A stretch of DNA of 39,901 nt from contig JACCXJ010000031.1 in assembly GCA_013697045.1 (NCBI GenBank), positions 1 to 39,901 on the forward strand, read 5' to 3'. The notes beneath the pieces were generated by a model that had not been told where the DNA came from, made no database searches, and worked only from the letters and a program-made list of their open reading frames with translations. The position numbers and the translations under genes are program-made. Numbering within the stretch: the stretch's first letter is position 1; each line of letters begins with the position of its first letter. Of the stretch, positions 32,000 through 39,901 are shown piece after piece. Origin of the DNA: Gammaproteobacteria bacterium (GTDB lineage: Bacteria > Pseudomonadota > Gammaproteobacteria > JACCXJ01).

Positions 32000-32241
32000 C
32001 TACGATCGTTCGTGACCGCGTAGGCCTCGGCGAGGTGCCGATACTTGTCGGATGAAACGTCCGTGAAATCCGTGTGGGCGGTGCCGGCGAACGCCAAGGA
32101 CCGAGCGTAAGGACCTTCCGGGAGGAGCCGCTCTTCCCCTGGCTCCGCGGCTAGCGAGTCTTGCAGTTCGTCTATGAGACGTCGGCGATCCTGCGGGGAC
32201 AAGCGGTGCGCTTGTTCGATGATGTCCTCGATGGTGTGCAT
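31996..32241 (-). CDS. antitoxin partner of the PIN toxin
   Basis: An 81-residue acidic protein immediately upstream of and overlapping the PIN toxin. The N-terminal half (MHTIEDIIEQAHRLSPQDR, RRLIDELQDSL) is an amphipathic helix like those of addiction-module antitoxins. The C-terminal half (FTDVSSDKYRHLAEAY) is probably the toxin-binding arm. It does not show the AbrB-type DNA-binding fold of classical VapB, so the exact antitoxin class is open. Confidence 0.75.
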   Translation of the reverse strand: MHTIEDIIEQAHRLSPQDRRRLIDELQDSLAAEPGEERLLPEGPYARSLAFAGTAHTDFTDVSSDKYRHLAEAYAVTNDRR

Positions 32242-32420
32242 CGCTTCGACCTCTACCCGACCCCGAGCGCAAAAGCACCGGAATCCTGCGGAAGTTTATC
32301 GATTTAGGGTAGCATCCTGCTGGAAGTGGAACAAGCTTCTGCCGCGAGCCGCCGATCTCGGCAGTCCCCCCGAGCATGCGAGCGTCCCGCAAAACCCGGC
32401 ATAGGGTATGTGAATCCGTT

Positions 32421-34061
32421 TCACGGGGGGCGTCGTTCACGGAGGCTCTCGGTTCCTCGGGACGACGATCGCAGCCCGGAGGTGCCGTCCACGCCCGCGA
32501 CCGGCCCGAAAAGCGTGCGGAAAAGCCGCCGGGTACGTGGCCGGGCGAAGCGCTCCCAGGACGCGTCGAATGTTGCCCGGTGGGCCTGCTCCTCCTCCCA
32601 CAGCACCGCCTCGAGCATCTTCATAGCCACGCCGGTCTCGGAGGGGGCCGGGTCTTCTAGCACAAGCGCATCGCCGAAATGCCGCAAGAGCCGGCGCTGG
32701 ACATCCCGGTCCACGATCGCCCCGAGGCAGTCTTGCAGGTGTTTCAGCTCCGAGACGACCTGCCGCACGGCATCGGGCCGGTACAGCGACTGAAAGGCCT
32801 CGATGAGATAACGGAGCTTCTTGCCGGTCTTGCGCAGCTCGTGCAGGGCCTCGATGGGCGTGTCCTCCAGGACCGCGAAGCCTTGGCTCAGGAGGGCGTG
32901 GTAGGCGCGCCAGATCGCCCGGCTCGCGAGATCCACGGCGCGGCCGGCCCCGGGCCCATTGTGTACTCGGCGCCTGGCGGCCCGTGCCAGCCAAGCCGGG
33001 TAATCGCGCTTGAAGCCCCGGTAGCGTTCCGAGGTCAAAACCTCGACCAGCCGCCCGTGCTCGACCCGCCTTTGTCGGCCCAGATAGGCACGCAAGGGAT
33101 CGAGATGCGGGCGCCACAGCGACGGCAGTCGTGCCGTGTGCTCATCCAGATCGCCGAGAAACACATCGAGATCGCGCTTGGGACCGGTGATCTTGCCGAG
33201 CCAGGCGAGGTCCGCGCGCGCCTTTTCGTGCTCGCGCTCGGGAAACACCTCGCGCATGCGATTCAGGACCGAGCGCGAGGAGCGCGTCGCGACGCGAAAA
33301 TCGTGCAGGAACTCGACATCGAGGTCGGCGACGATGCCGCCCTCGTTGGCGTCCAGGGTACGGAAATAGGCCCCGAGGACCCGGGCCACCGCTGCGGTCC
33401 CGACCATCGCCGGCTCGAGCGCCACCTTGGGCCGTGCCAGATCTGCCGGTGCCGGCTCGGCGCCCGCCGCGAGCGCGGCCTCGAACGGGTCGCGGGTGGG
33501 GTCCTCGACCCCCTCATGGCCCTCGATGAGCGACTGGACCCGCTCGCGCAGCTTGCGCGGCCCATCGCCCTCATCATCCAATCGCACCCAGCACCCGAGC
33601 GCCTGGTCTGCGACGCGGGCGCCGTTTCGCAGCCGCGCCTCGTCGAGCTCGATCACGAACCCCACCTGGCCTTGTTTATCGAGCACCGAGAGGGGTGTCA
33701 CGCGCGAGCGCACGCGCGCCACCGGGAGCAGCACGCGCGGGCCTGCGAGCGCCGCCAGCTTTTCCCGCAGGGTCCCTTCGGGTAGGTCCCTGGCAAAGCG
33801 TGGAGGCGCCGCAATGGCCTGGGTCGCCAGCGCGCGGCCGTTCCCCAGCGCTCGCAGGAGCAGGCTGCGCTCGCCGCGCCGCTCGCAGAGCTCCAGCACA
33901 CATCCGGCGCGGTACAAGCGCCGATCGGGGGTGTCGTAATAGGTGCGGGACAGGGCATGGACCCGCGCCGGACGCACGCCGAAGGAGGCCCGGAGCGCGG
34001 CGCGCAGCGCCGCCAGGGCGCCCTGGTCCGCGACGCTGTAACAGGGGAGATCTGTGGCCAT
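32421..34061 (-). CDS. CYTH-CHAD domain protein
   Basis: A 546-residue protein. Residues ~1-200 form a CYTH-like triphosphate tunnel domain (TYYDTPDRRLYRAGCVLELCE, LFVIELDEARL-type strands). Residues ~215-510 form a CHAD domain with the conserved basic helices VEFLHDFRVATRSSRSVL and LHELRKTGKKLRYLIEAF. CHAD domains bind inorganic polyphosphate, and CYTH domains act on triphosphates. The CYTH EXEXK signature at the N-terminus is degenerate (no clear ExExK), so its catalysis is doubtful. It lies downstream of the DUF155 gene on the same strand. Confidence 0.85.
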   Translation of the reverse strand: MATDLPCYSVADQGALAALRAALRASFGVRPARVHALSRTYYDTPDRRLYRAGCVLELCERRGERSLLLRALGNGRALATQAIAAPPRFARDLPEGTLREKLAALAGPRVLLPVARVRSRVTPLSVLDKQGQVGFVIELDEARLRNGARVADQALGCWVRLDDEGDGPRKLRERVQSLIEGHEGVEDPTRDPFEAALAAGAEPAPADLARPKVALEPAMVGTAAVARVLGAYFRTLDANEGGIVADLDVEFLHDFRVATRSSRSVLNRMREVFPEREHEKARADLAWLGKITGPKRDLDVFLGDLDEHTARLPSLWRPHLDPLRAYLGRQRRVEHGRLVEVLTSERYRGFKRDYPAWLARAARRRVHNGPGAGRAVDLASRAIWRAYHALLSQGFAVLEDTPIEALHELRKTGKKLRYLIEAFQSLYRPDAVRQVVSELKHLQDCLGAIVDRDVQRRLLRHFGDALVLEDPAPSETGVAMKMLEAVLWEEEQAHRATFDASWERFARPRTRRLFRTLFGPVAGVDGTSGLRSSSRGTESLRERRPP

Positions 34062-34152
34062 ATCGGCGGGGGATCGGGCGGGCGGCGCACGGTAGCGGGT
34101 AAACGATTGAAATTATAGCGCGTTGTCAAGGCGGCCGCGCGCGGCACCCCGA

Positions 34153-34953
34153 TCAGGGGGCCCCATGCCAGAACAACCCGTAGAGACTCAGGACGATCTC
34201 GGCGACGATCAGCACCACGATGTACCACTCGACGCGTAACGCGCGCCGCGACTGCAGGAGGTCGAGCACGGTCTCGACGGTCTGGCCGATGACCTCCAGC
34301 TTGCGGTGCAGGGCCAACTGGCGTTCTTTGAGCTCGAACTCGTCCTCGAGCCGGAGATACAGGCGCTCGAGATCGGGCCGTTCCCACAGGGCATCGGGCT
34401 TCTCCCCGACCTCGACCCGCCCGACCATACGGTGCATGACCAGGAGGTTGCGACCGGTATGCCGGATCAGCTCCCCGGCGCGGACCCCGATCCCGCCGCT
34501 CCGCTCCAGGCGCGCGGCCAGGGGCTCGATGCGGTCGAAGGTGCCGGCCACGCGACGCTCGTACTCGGCCAGCACCACGCTCTTGGCGAGCACATCGGCG
34601 ATGATCTGCAGCCGTTGCAGACCCACGTCCTGGATGTAGAGCTGATCGCGCTCGAAGCCCTCTTTGGCGTCGGGCGCGATGTGGAGGTCCAGGGTCTCGA
34701 TCTCAGGCTCAGGGAGGGGATCGGCGAGGAGCGACTTCACGTGCTCGAGGAACGCGACCTCCTGCAGCGGCGGGACATCGAAGAGCACGGCGGCGCCGTA
34801 GCGAAACAGCACCACGCACCCGTGGTCCGCGATGGGTAAGGTAAGCGGCTGGGCGGCGAGCTGCTCGGCGTTCCGAAGCGGCTTCAGGTCCAAGCGCTCG
34901 CCTAACAGGAGGGCGCGGGCGCGGATCGCGGTCTTGTTGTTGAAGAGCGGCAT
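34153..34953 (-). CDS. RMD1/DUF155 family membrane protein
   Basis: A 266-residue protein with the DUF155 features: an N-terminal strand-rich domain (GCVVLFRYGAAVLFDVPP), the helical segment QIIADVLAKSVVLAEYERRV, a coiled coil (RLYLRLEDEFELKERQLALH) and one C-terminal span (WYIVVLIVAEIVLSLYGLFW). Eukaryotic relatives (Rmd1, Sad1-interacting factors) are mitochondrial or vacuolar; the bacterial role is unknown. The start at ATG 34953 is uncertain because LPPxGHMPLxNxK is conserved upstream in the duplicate at 37.8 kb, so translation may begin earlier. Confidence 0.8.
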   Translation of the reverse strand: MPLFNNKTAIRARALLLGERLDLKPLRNAEQLAAQPLTLPIADHGCVVLFRYGAAVLFDVPPLQEVAFLEHVKSLLADPLPEPEIETLDLHIAPDAKEGFERDQLYIQDVGLQRLQIIADVLAKSVVLAEYERRVAGTFDRIEPLAARLERSGGIGVRAGELIRHTGRNLLVMHRMVGRVEVGEKPDALWERPDLERLYLRLEDEFELKERQLALHRKLEVIGQTVETVLDLLQSRRALRVEWYIVVLIVAEIVLSLYGLFWHGAP

Positions 34954-35143
34954 GTGCCCGTGCGGCGGGAGACCCCAAGAGTGTGGCGCCCGAACCGCCG
35001 GCACCGCCTGCGCGATGAGCCGCGCAAACGACGACCGACGGGGACGGGCGAGCCGATAGCCTAGTCTACCCGAAGGGCGCGGACATGCCCGATGGTCCCT
35101 CCGGCTCGCAGTGTGGCGAACGCCTCCGCGGAACGCCGCCATT
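34919..35143. repeat. left copy of a ~220-bp duplicated segment
   Basis: This stretch matches 37790-38012 with roughly 75-80% identity (landmarks GGCATGTGCCC, CCGCCGGCACCG, ACGACGACCGACGGGGAC, CTAGTCTACCC, GAACGCCTCCGCGG). On the minus strand it holds a dead fragment of the glycosyltransferase C-terminus (RRSAEAFATLRAGG) followed by the start of the complete DUF155 gene. Confidence 0.8.
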
Positions 35144-35164
35144 CGCGCGTGCCGTGCTCAGCGC

Positions 35165-35240
35165 CCGTTCGTGTCAGGATGATGAAACGGACTGATGCCG
35201 CCCCGGGCTTGCGAAGTCGGGTTGTGTTACCTATCCTCCT
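35165..35240. repeat. left copy of the hydrolase upstream region
   Basis: Matches 39813-39901 (CGTGTCAGGATGATGAAACG, GATGCCGCCC, CTTGCGAAGTCGGGTT, GTTACCTATCCT). The right copy carries about 14 extra bases in the middle. In the right copy this sequence lies directly upstream of the LpxH-like gene. Here it is only about 20 bp from the glycosyltransferase fragment, so the hydrolase gene has been deleted from this copy. Confidence 0.8.
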
Positions 35241-35278
35241 GTGATATGGATGCCGGGCTCCGCAGGATGTCAAGTTAG

Positions 35279-36460
35279 ATGCCAGAACAAAATAACCGCG
35301 GCACCCTAGCATTGGCGGTCAGCGGTGGGGGGGCTAGGGCCGCGTATCAGGTGGGATTTCTGGAGTGGCTCGCGGAGCATTACCCCGATCTCGAAATCCC
35401 GATCTTGACGGGGGTCTCGGCCGGGGCGATCAACACGGCCTACCTGGCCAATCACCACGGGACGTTTCGCGAGAAGGTCAAAGGCCTGGCGGCCGTCTGG
35501 GAAACGCTTACCCTGGATCGGGTCTTTCGAGTCGACGCCGGCTCTATTGCAGGTCACGTCGCCCGTTGGGGCGTGCGCCTGCTCATGGGGAGGGCCTCGC
35601 ATGTCATGGAGATCCGCAGCTTGTTCGACGCCTCTCCGTTGCAGGCTTTATTGGAGCAGGTATTGAAACCGGTATCGGGTGTGCTGGCCGGCATTCACGA
35701 GAATCTGTTAGAACGCCGCCTACGTGCGGTCGCCATTACGACATCGAATTATTCTACGGGCCAGGCGGTCACCTGGGTCCAGGGGATAAATCTGGTGCCC
35801 TGGACACGCGCCCACCGTAAAGCCATCCCCTGTACGCTGTGCTTAGATCACATATTAGCCTCTGCCTCTCTACCGCTTTTCTTCCCGGCGGTGAATATCG
35901 GTGGATGCTGGTATGGTGATGGCGGAATCAGAATGACGGCACCGCTGTCGCCGGCTGTGCACCTGGGCGCCGATCGCATCTTGGCGATTTCGACCAAATA
36001 TGCACCGTCCAGCGAGGAAGCTGAGCGCCCGAATATCAACGGCTATCCACCTCCCGTGCAAGTGCTGGGCGCCCTGTATAATGCGCTCTTCCTCGATGTT
36101 TTTGATTACGATGCCTTGCGTATCGAACGTATCAACTTCCTGGTGAAGCAGGTACCGCTCGACAAGCGGGATGGCTTGCGTTGTGTGGACCTATTGCTGC
36201 TGAGGCCCTCATGCGATCTGGGCAAGCTCGCGAACGCATATGAGCTCGAGCTTCCGAGCGCCTTCCGTTTCATGACCCGGGGTCTGGGCACGCAAGAGAC
36301 CCGATCAAATGATATCTTAAGCGTATTGATGTTTCAGCCAGACTACCTGCGGCAATTGCTGGATTTAGGCTACGCGGATGCAGGAGCGCGCCGCGAGGAA
36401 ATCGCCGCGTTCTTTGCGAAAAGCCCGCTGTGCCCGGATCCGGCGAACGGTGTGATGTAA
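35279..36460 (+). CDS. patatin-like phospholipase
   Basis: A 393-residue serine lipid acylhydrolase. The oxyanion motif SGGGARAAYQVGFLEWL is at about residues 15-30. The catalytic Ser lies in GVSAG (about residue 48) and the catalytic Asp in YGDGG (about residue 215). The ~150 C-terminal residues extend beyond the patatin core and include predicted helices (VQVLGALYNALFLDVFDYD). No signal peptide is seen, so it is probably cytoplasmic or peripheral on the membrane. It faces right, between the two copies of the duplicated segment, and converges with the antiporter gene. Confidence 0.9.
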   Translation: MPEQNNRGTLALAVSGGGARAAYQVGFLEWLAEHYPDLEIPILTGVSAGAINTAYLANHHGTFREKVKGLAAVWETLTLDRVFRVDAGSIAGHVARWGVRLLMGRASHVMEIRSLFDASPLQALLEQVLKPVSGVLAGIHENLLERRLRAVAITTSNYSTGQAVTWVQGINLVPWTRAHRKAIPCTLCLDHILASASLPLFFPAVNIGGCWYGDGGIRMTAPLSPAVHLGADRILAISTKYAPSSEEAERPNINGYPPPVQVLGALYNALFLDVFDYDALRIERINFLVKQVPLDKRDGLRCVDLLLLRPSCDLGKLANAYELELPSAFRFMTRGLGTQETRSNDILSVLMFQPDYLRQLLDLGYADAGARREEIAAFFAKSPLCPDPANGVM

Positions 36461-36539
36461 TCGCACGTGGCGTATCGTTGTTCGGTGGGAAGGTGGCAAC
36501 GCAAGAGTTTCGAATCGCTTGCCATAAAGGATCTGCTTT

Positions 36540-37683
36540 TCATTTCTCGAAGATGAGCGCCAGATAGGCGAGAAACAGGAGCAGATGCACCGCCCCGAGT
36601 AGGACGTTGGTTCGTTCAAGGGCGAAGGTCAGCATGCTCACCGCCAAGGTCAATAACAGCAAGGTCGTATCGACGGCATTGAGTCCGAGGATGATCGTTC
36701 TGTCCGTAATGAAGCCGATGGTGAGGACCGCCGGGATCGTCAGGCTGAATGCTCGACAGCGCGGTTCCCAGCGAGAGATTAATGGAGCGCTGAAGCTGGT
36801 TCGCCAGCGCGGCTCGGACAGCGGCCAGGGATTCGGGAGACAGTATCAGCACCGCCACGAGCAGACCCCCGAGCGCGGCAGGCGCACCCAAAACGCGGAT
36901 GCCGTAGTCAATCGGCACCGCGATCCGTTTGGCGAGGACAACGATTGGGACGACATACGCCAGCAGCAGGAGGCCGTGATAGCCCACCGACTGAACTAGA
37001 AGCCTGCCATGCATGTCCGCACCTTGGTGATCCGTCGTAGCCGCCGCGGCGCCGGGCGAAACAAAATAGTCGCGATGGCGCATGGTCTGGATCGCGAGGA
37101 ACACACCATACAAAACCACCGACATAAAGATGAGAAACACGGACTGGAGTGGGGAGAGGGTGGGTCCCGCAGACGACACGGTGAACTTCGGCAGCACCAG
37201 TCCGAGCACCGACAAGGGCAGGATCACGGCCAGAAAGGCGTTCGCCCCGTAGAGGTTGTACGTCTGCTCGTGGTAGCGCAAGCCGCCGAACAAGAGGCTG
37301 GTGCCCACCAGCCCGTTCAGTACGATCATCACGATTGCGAGCATGGTGTCGCGCGCCAGCGAAGATCCCCCTTGGCCGGTGTACATCACCGCCGCGAGCA
37401 TCATCATCTCCATGCCGCTCATGGAGAGCGTCAGCACGAGCGCACCCAAAGGCTCGCCGAGCCGCGCGGCGAGCCCCTCTGCATGGCGCACCACGGCGAA
37501 CGCCGAAACCAGAATCGCAGCGAAGAGCCATCCCAGCAGGAAGGCGAACCAGACAGGATCGGAGAGATCGGCGAGCCATTCGGTCCCGAACACGAGAAAA
37601 AGCGCCGTGGTGGCGACGCTCACCGGGAGCGGCCATTCGGTCCGCAACCTAGAAATGAGCTGCCGTGTGCGCGGCGTCGTCAT
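36540..37683 (-). pseudogene. Ca2+/H+ antiporter (ChaA/Cax type), frameshifted near the C-terminus
   Basis: The first ~305 residues contain about nine spans and the exchanger motifs LVLTLSMSGMEMMMLAAVM, then YTG, and DTMLAIVMIVLNGLVG, matching ChaA-type exchangers. At about 36752 an extra base (ATTCAGCCTG for ATTxGCCTG) shifts the frame. The true last spans (LTIPAVLTIGFITDRTIIL, LLLLTLAVSMLTFALE, HLLLFLAYLALIFEK) continue in the next frame to TGA at 36540-36542. The function would be cytoplasmic Ca2+ (or Na+/K+) extrusion. The acceptor glutamate is moved or replaced compared with the usual motif, which should be checked. Confidence 0.82.
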
Positions 37684-37870
37684 AGAGATACCGGGCGCGA
37701 CTTCGTCTGACAGCTTCGCGTATTGGGTGCCCGGGACGCCGGCTCAGAGCCTCGGGGCCGGAAGAAAAGACGCTCACCGTCCGCCTGCATTCGCGGATCG
37801 TGCTCTTGTCATTCAAAAGCGGCATGTGCCCATACGGAGGGAGAACCGCGATGGTGGCGCCCAAACCGCC
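37650..37870 (-). pseudogene. 5' remnant of a second DUF155 gene
   Basis: The minus-strand frame reads LPPYGHMPLLNDKSTIREC, matching LPPHGHMPLFNNKTAIRAR at the start of the intact DUF155 gene near 34.95 kb. It then diverges into unrelated sequence and stops. It follows the 3' end of the glycosyltransferase, the same neighbourhood as in the left copy. Confidence 0.7.
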
Positions 37871-38012
37871 GGCACCGTGCGGATGAGCCGCGCGAACGAC
37901 GACCGACGGGGACCGGCGAAACGAGGGGCTAGTCTACCCCAAGGGCCCCGACATGGCCGATGTTCCCGGCGGCTCGATCAGGGTGACGAACGCCTCCGCG
38001 GAGCGGCGCCAT
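37790..38012. repeat. right copy of the ~220-bp duplicated segment
   Basis: Counterpart of 34919-35143. Here it contains the genuine 3' end of the complete glycosyltransferase gene and the truncated beginning of a DUF155 gene. Confidence 0.8.
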
Positions 38013-38968
38013 GAGTAACGGCGGGCGTGGGCGATGCACTCCTCGCCGCCGAGCTTGAGGGCCTCCACGGTGGCCCTCTGCAGGTCCTCGTGCAAGACGC
38101 CGGTACGGTTCTGGATGACCACATCGCTCGGCCCGGGCACCGGGTAGGCCGCCACCGGGACCCCCGAGGCCATGGCCTCCAGCAACACCAGTCCGAAGGT
38201 ATCGGTGCGGCTCGGGAAGACGAAAACATCGGCCGCGGCCAGGTAGGCGGCGAGGTCCTCACCATGCCGGTATCCGACGAAGCGCGCCTCGGGATAACGA
38301 TGGGCGAGTCTCTCTCGAGCCGGCCCGTCTCCGACCACGAACTTGCTGCCCGGCAGGGCCAGGGACAGGAACGCCTCCAGGTTCTTTTCGATGGCGATCC
38401 TTCCAACGTACATGGCGATGGGGCGAGGGGCGTCCAGAAAGCCTTTGTCGCGCGGATGGAACAGGCCGGTGTCGACGCCCCGCGCCCATACCACCACGTT
38501 GCGGAACCCGTGCGCCGCGAGCCGTTTCCGGAACGATACGGTCGGCACCAGGGTCGAGCGCGCGCTCCCGTGGAAGCGCCGCAGGTAGGCATAGGTCCAA
38601 TCGATCGGCACCGGCCAGCGCAGCCGCAGGTATTCCGGGAACTGGGTATGGTAGGAGCTGGTGAAGCACAGGGCGGCCCTGAGACAATAACGGCGCACGG
38701 CGTGCCCGATCGGCCCCTCGGTGGCGATATGGACCGCGTGGGGCGCGAACTTGCTCAAGTGCTCGGCGACCCCCCGCCTCGGTGCGATGGCGAGCCGGAT
38801 GGAGGGGTAGCTCGGGCACGGGATGGTACGGAAGAGCCCCGGGTTCAGGACCAGGACCTCGAAGCCGAGCGCCCCGAGCTCGGCTGCCGTGCGCTCCAAG
38901 GTGGTGACGACCCCATTGACCTGGGGGTGCCAGGCATCGGTCGCGATGGCGATGCGTGTCGGGGTCAA
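37934..38968 (-). CDS. GT4 family glycosyltransferase
   Basis: A 344-residue GT-B glycosyltransferase. The N-terminal domain begins IAIATDAWHPQVNGVVTTL, the donor-binding half starts about residue 185 (MYVGRIAIEKNLEAFL), and FPSRTDTFGLVLLEAMASG is the E-x7-E nucleotide-sugar motif. It resembles the alpha-mannosyltransferases (MgtA-type) that decorate diacylglycerol or lipid intermediates. Acceptor and sugar are inferred from family only. It follows the LpxH-like gene by 10 bases, implying one lipid-related operon. Confidence 0.85.
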   Translation of the reverse strand: MTPTRIAIATDAWHPQVNGVVTTLERTAAELGALGFEVLVLNPGLFRTIPCPSYPSIRLAIAPRRGVAEHLSKFAPHAVHIATEGPIGHAVRRYCLRAALCFTSSYHTQFPEYLRLRWPVPIDWTYAYLRRFHGSARSTLVPTVSFRKRLAAHGFRNVVVWARGVDTGLFHPRDKGFLDAPRPIAMYVGRIAIEKNLEAFLSLALPGSKFVVGDGPARERLAHRYPEARFVGYRHGEDLAAYLAAADVFVFPSRTDTFGLVLLEAMASGVPVAAYPVPGPSDVVIQNRTGVLHEDLQRATVEALKLGGEECIAHARRYSWRRSAEAFVTLIEPPGTSAMSGPLG

Positions 38969-38978
38969 ACCCCTGGGA

Positions 38979-39773
38979 TCAGGCCGCGGCCTGCACCTGT
39001 TTGAGCGAGTGACAGGCGTCGGACCAGTGGATCAGCTCGAGCGTCCCGTCATGAAGCTCGACGAGCGCCGTGCAGCTCTCCACCCAATCCCCGCTGTTGC
39101 AATACAGAACCCCGTTCACGTGGGTGATCTCGGCGCGATGGATGTGACCGCAGATGAGCCCATCGACCTGCTGGCGGGCCGCCTCATAGGCCACCGCCGA
39201 CTCGAAGCTCGACATGTACTGCACGGCGGTCTTGACCTTGTGTTTCATGAAGGCCGCGAGCGACCAGTAACCGAACCCGAAGCGCCTGCGCACCTGGTTC
39301 ACCACCCCGTTCAGACGCAGCAGCCAGTCGTAGGCCTTGGTCCCGAGCAGCGCCACGGCCTTGGAGCACTGCACCACGGTGTCGAACTCATCGCCGTGCG
39401 TCACCAGGAAACGCCGGCCGTCGGCCGTGGTGTGGATCACGCGGTTCTGGATCGAGAGGTTGCCGAAGGAAAGACCCACGTGATCCCGGAACACCTCGTC
39501 GTGGTTGCCGGGTATATACACGACGCGCGTGCCGTGCTTGGCCTTGCCGAGCAGCGTGCGCACCACGTTGTTGTGCTCCTGGGGCCAATAGAGCCGCTTC
39601 TTCATGCACCAGACATCGATGATGTCGCCGACCAGATAAAGCTGATCGCAGCGCGTCGAGTGCAGGAAGTCGAGGAGGAACTCCGCCTTGCAGCCCGAGA
39701 AGCCGAGGTGGACGTCCGAGATCCAAACGGTGCGGTAATAGGCCGGCCGATCCGTCGCGTGCAGCGTCTTCAT
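38979..39773 (-). CDS. UDP-2,3-diacylglucosamine diphosphatase-like metallophosphoesterase
   Basis: A 264-residue calcineurin-like hydrolase with every metal motif in order: ISDVHLGFSGCKAEFL, LVGDIIDVW, YIPGNHDEVFRDH, LVTHGDEFD and GLICGHIHRAE. It matches the LpxH-related family, often annotated UDP-2,3-diacylglucosamine diphosphatase (fourth step of lipid A synthesis). Many members of this longer type act on other lipid pyrophosphates, so the exact substrate is uncertain. The glycosyltransferase follows in the same direction. Its upstream region is the right copy of the repeat at 39813-39901. Confidence 0.85.
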   Translation of the reverse strand: MKTLHATDRPAYYRTVWISDVHLGFSGCKAEFLLDFLHSTRCDQLYLVGDIIDVWCMKKRLYWPQEHNNVVRTLLGKAKHGTRVVYIPGNHDEVFRDHVGLSFGNLSIQNRVIHTTADGRRFLVTHGDEFDTVVQCSKAVALLGTKAYDWLLRLNGVVNQVRRRFGFGYWSLAAFMKHKVKTAVQYMSSFESAVAYEAARQQVDGLICGHIHRAEITHVNGVLYCNSGDWVESCTALVELHDGTLELIHWSDACHSLKQVQAAA

Positions 39774-39812
39774 GCCCGTAGCCCTGTCCCCATGGAACGG
39801 CAGGCTAGCACC

Positions 39813-39901
39813 CCTTCGTGTCAGGATGATGAAACGACGCGATGCCGCCCTGGGCTAGGCGCGGGTTGGCTTGCGAAGTCGGGTTGGGTTACCTATCCTT
39901 C
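39813..39901. repeat. right copy of the hydrolase upstream region
   Basis: Counterpart of 35165-35240, starting 40 bases upstream of the LpxH-like start codon and running to the end of the window. It may continue beyond. It probably contains the operon's promoter, although no consensus pair stands out. Confidence 0.75.

Noticed and set aside
1-39901. CRISPR array, tRNA or rRNA genes
   Set aside because: No regularly spaced repeats with unique spacers, and no cloverleaf or rRNA-like conserved sequence was recognised on reading both strands.

Overview
This is a high-GC gammaproteobacterial chromosome segment. Lipid A, peptidoglycan-recycling, fatty-acid-oxidation and TonB genes place it in the Gammaproteobacteria; a lineage near the Chromatiales is plausible, but that is inference. 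No rRNA, tRNA or CRISPR array was seen. The window mixes intact housekeeping genes with a striking number of broken ones.

Layout. 1-4116: accessory, phage-like stretch. It holds small unknown membrane and coiled-coil genes, then a leftward run of poly-gamma-glutamate-hydrolase-like protein, zinc-ribbon protein, metallophosphoesterase and an AP2/HNH-type protein, the last three frameshifted. 4572-6027: ampD-ampE. 6200-11731: a DUF4242 protein, a FadI/FadJ-like beta-oxidation pair and a DUF885 lipoprotein. 11829-17490: a decayed type I restriction-modification locus. hsdM and hsdS are whole, a Fic gene survives only as its C-terminal winged helix, a DUF6978-like/DUF1828 pair sits between hsdS and hsdR, and hsdR has lost its nuclease core and motor.

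17835-25501: a vitamin B12 region. It has a cobalamin riboswitch and btuB, a second riboswitch with metE and a CWC-domain protein, then a BtuM-like transporter, a frameshifted cobO and a conserved hypothetical gene. A 70-bp direct repeat brackets the metE cassette, which suggests metE was inserted between btuB and btuM. This makes sense physiologically: B12 uptake and adenosylation genes sit beside the B12-independent methionine synthase, whose expression B12 would shut off.

25568-31389: a collapsed MFS transporter, a TolB-like beta-propeller protein, a 24-residue membrane peptide gene, remnants of a Kazal domain and a GH130 enzyme, a frameshifted PhoD phosphatase and a YceK-like lipoprotein. 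31592-32241: a VapBC-type toxin-antitoxin pair. 32421-39901: a CYTH-CHAD protein, an RMD1/DUF155 membrane protein, a patatin, a frameshifted Ca2+/H+ antiporter, a GT4 glycosyltransferase and an LpxH-like hydrolase.

The last block contains a partial segmental duplication. One copy keeps the hydrolase and glycosyltransferase but only the start of the DUF155 gene. The other keeps the whole DUF155 gene but only the tail of the glycosyltransferase and the hydrolase upstream region. Across the window about ten genes are broken. Some carry large deletions, which is true decay. Others carry single indels, which could be decay or consensus errors.
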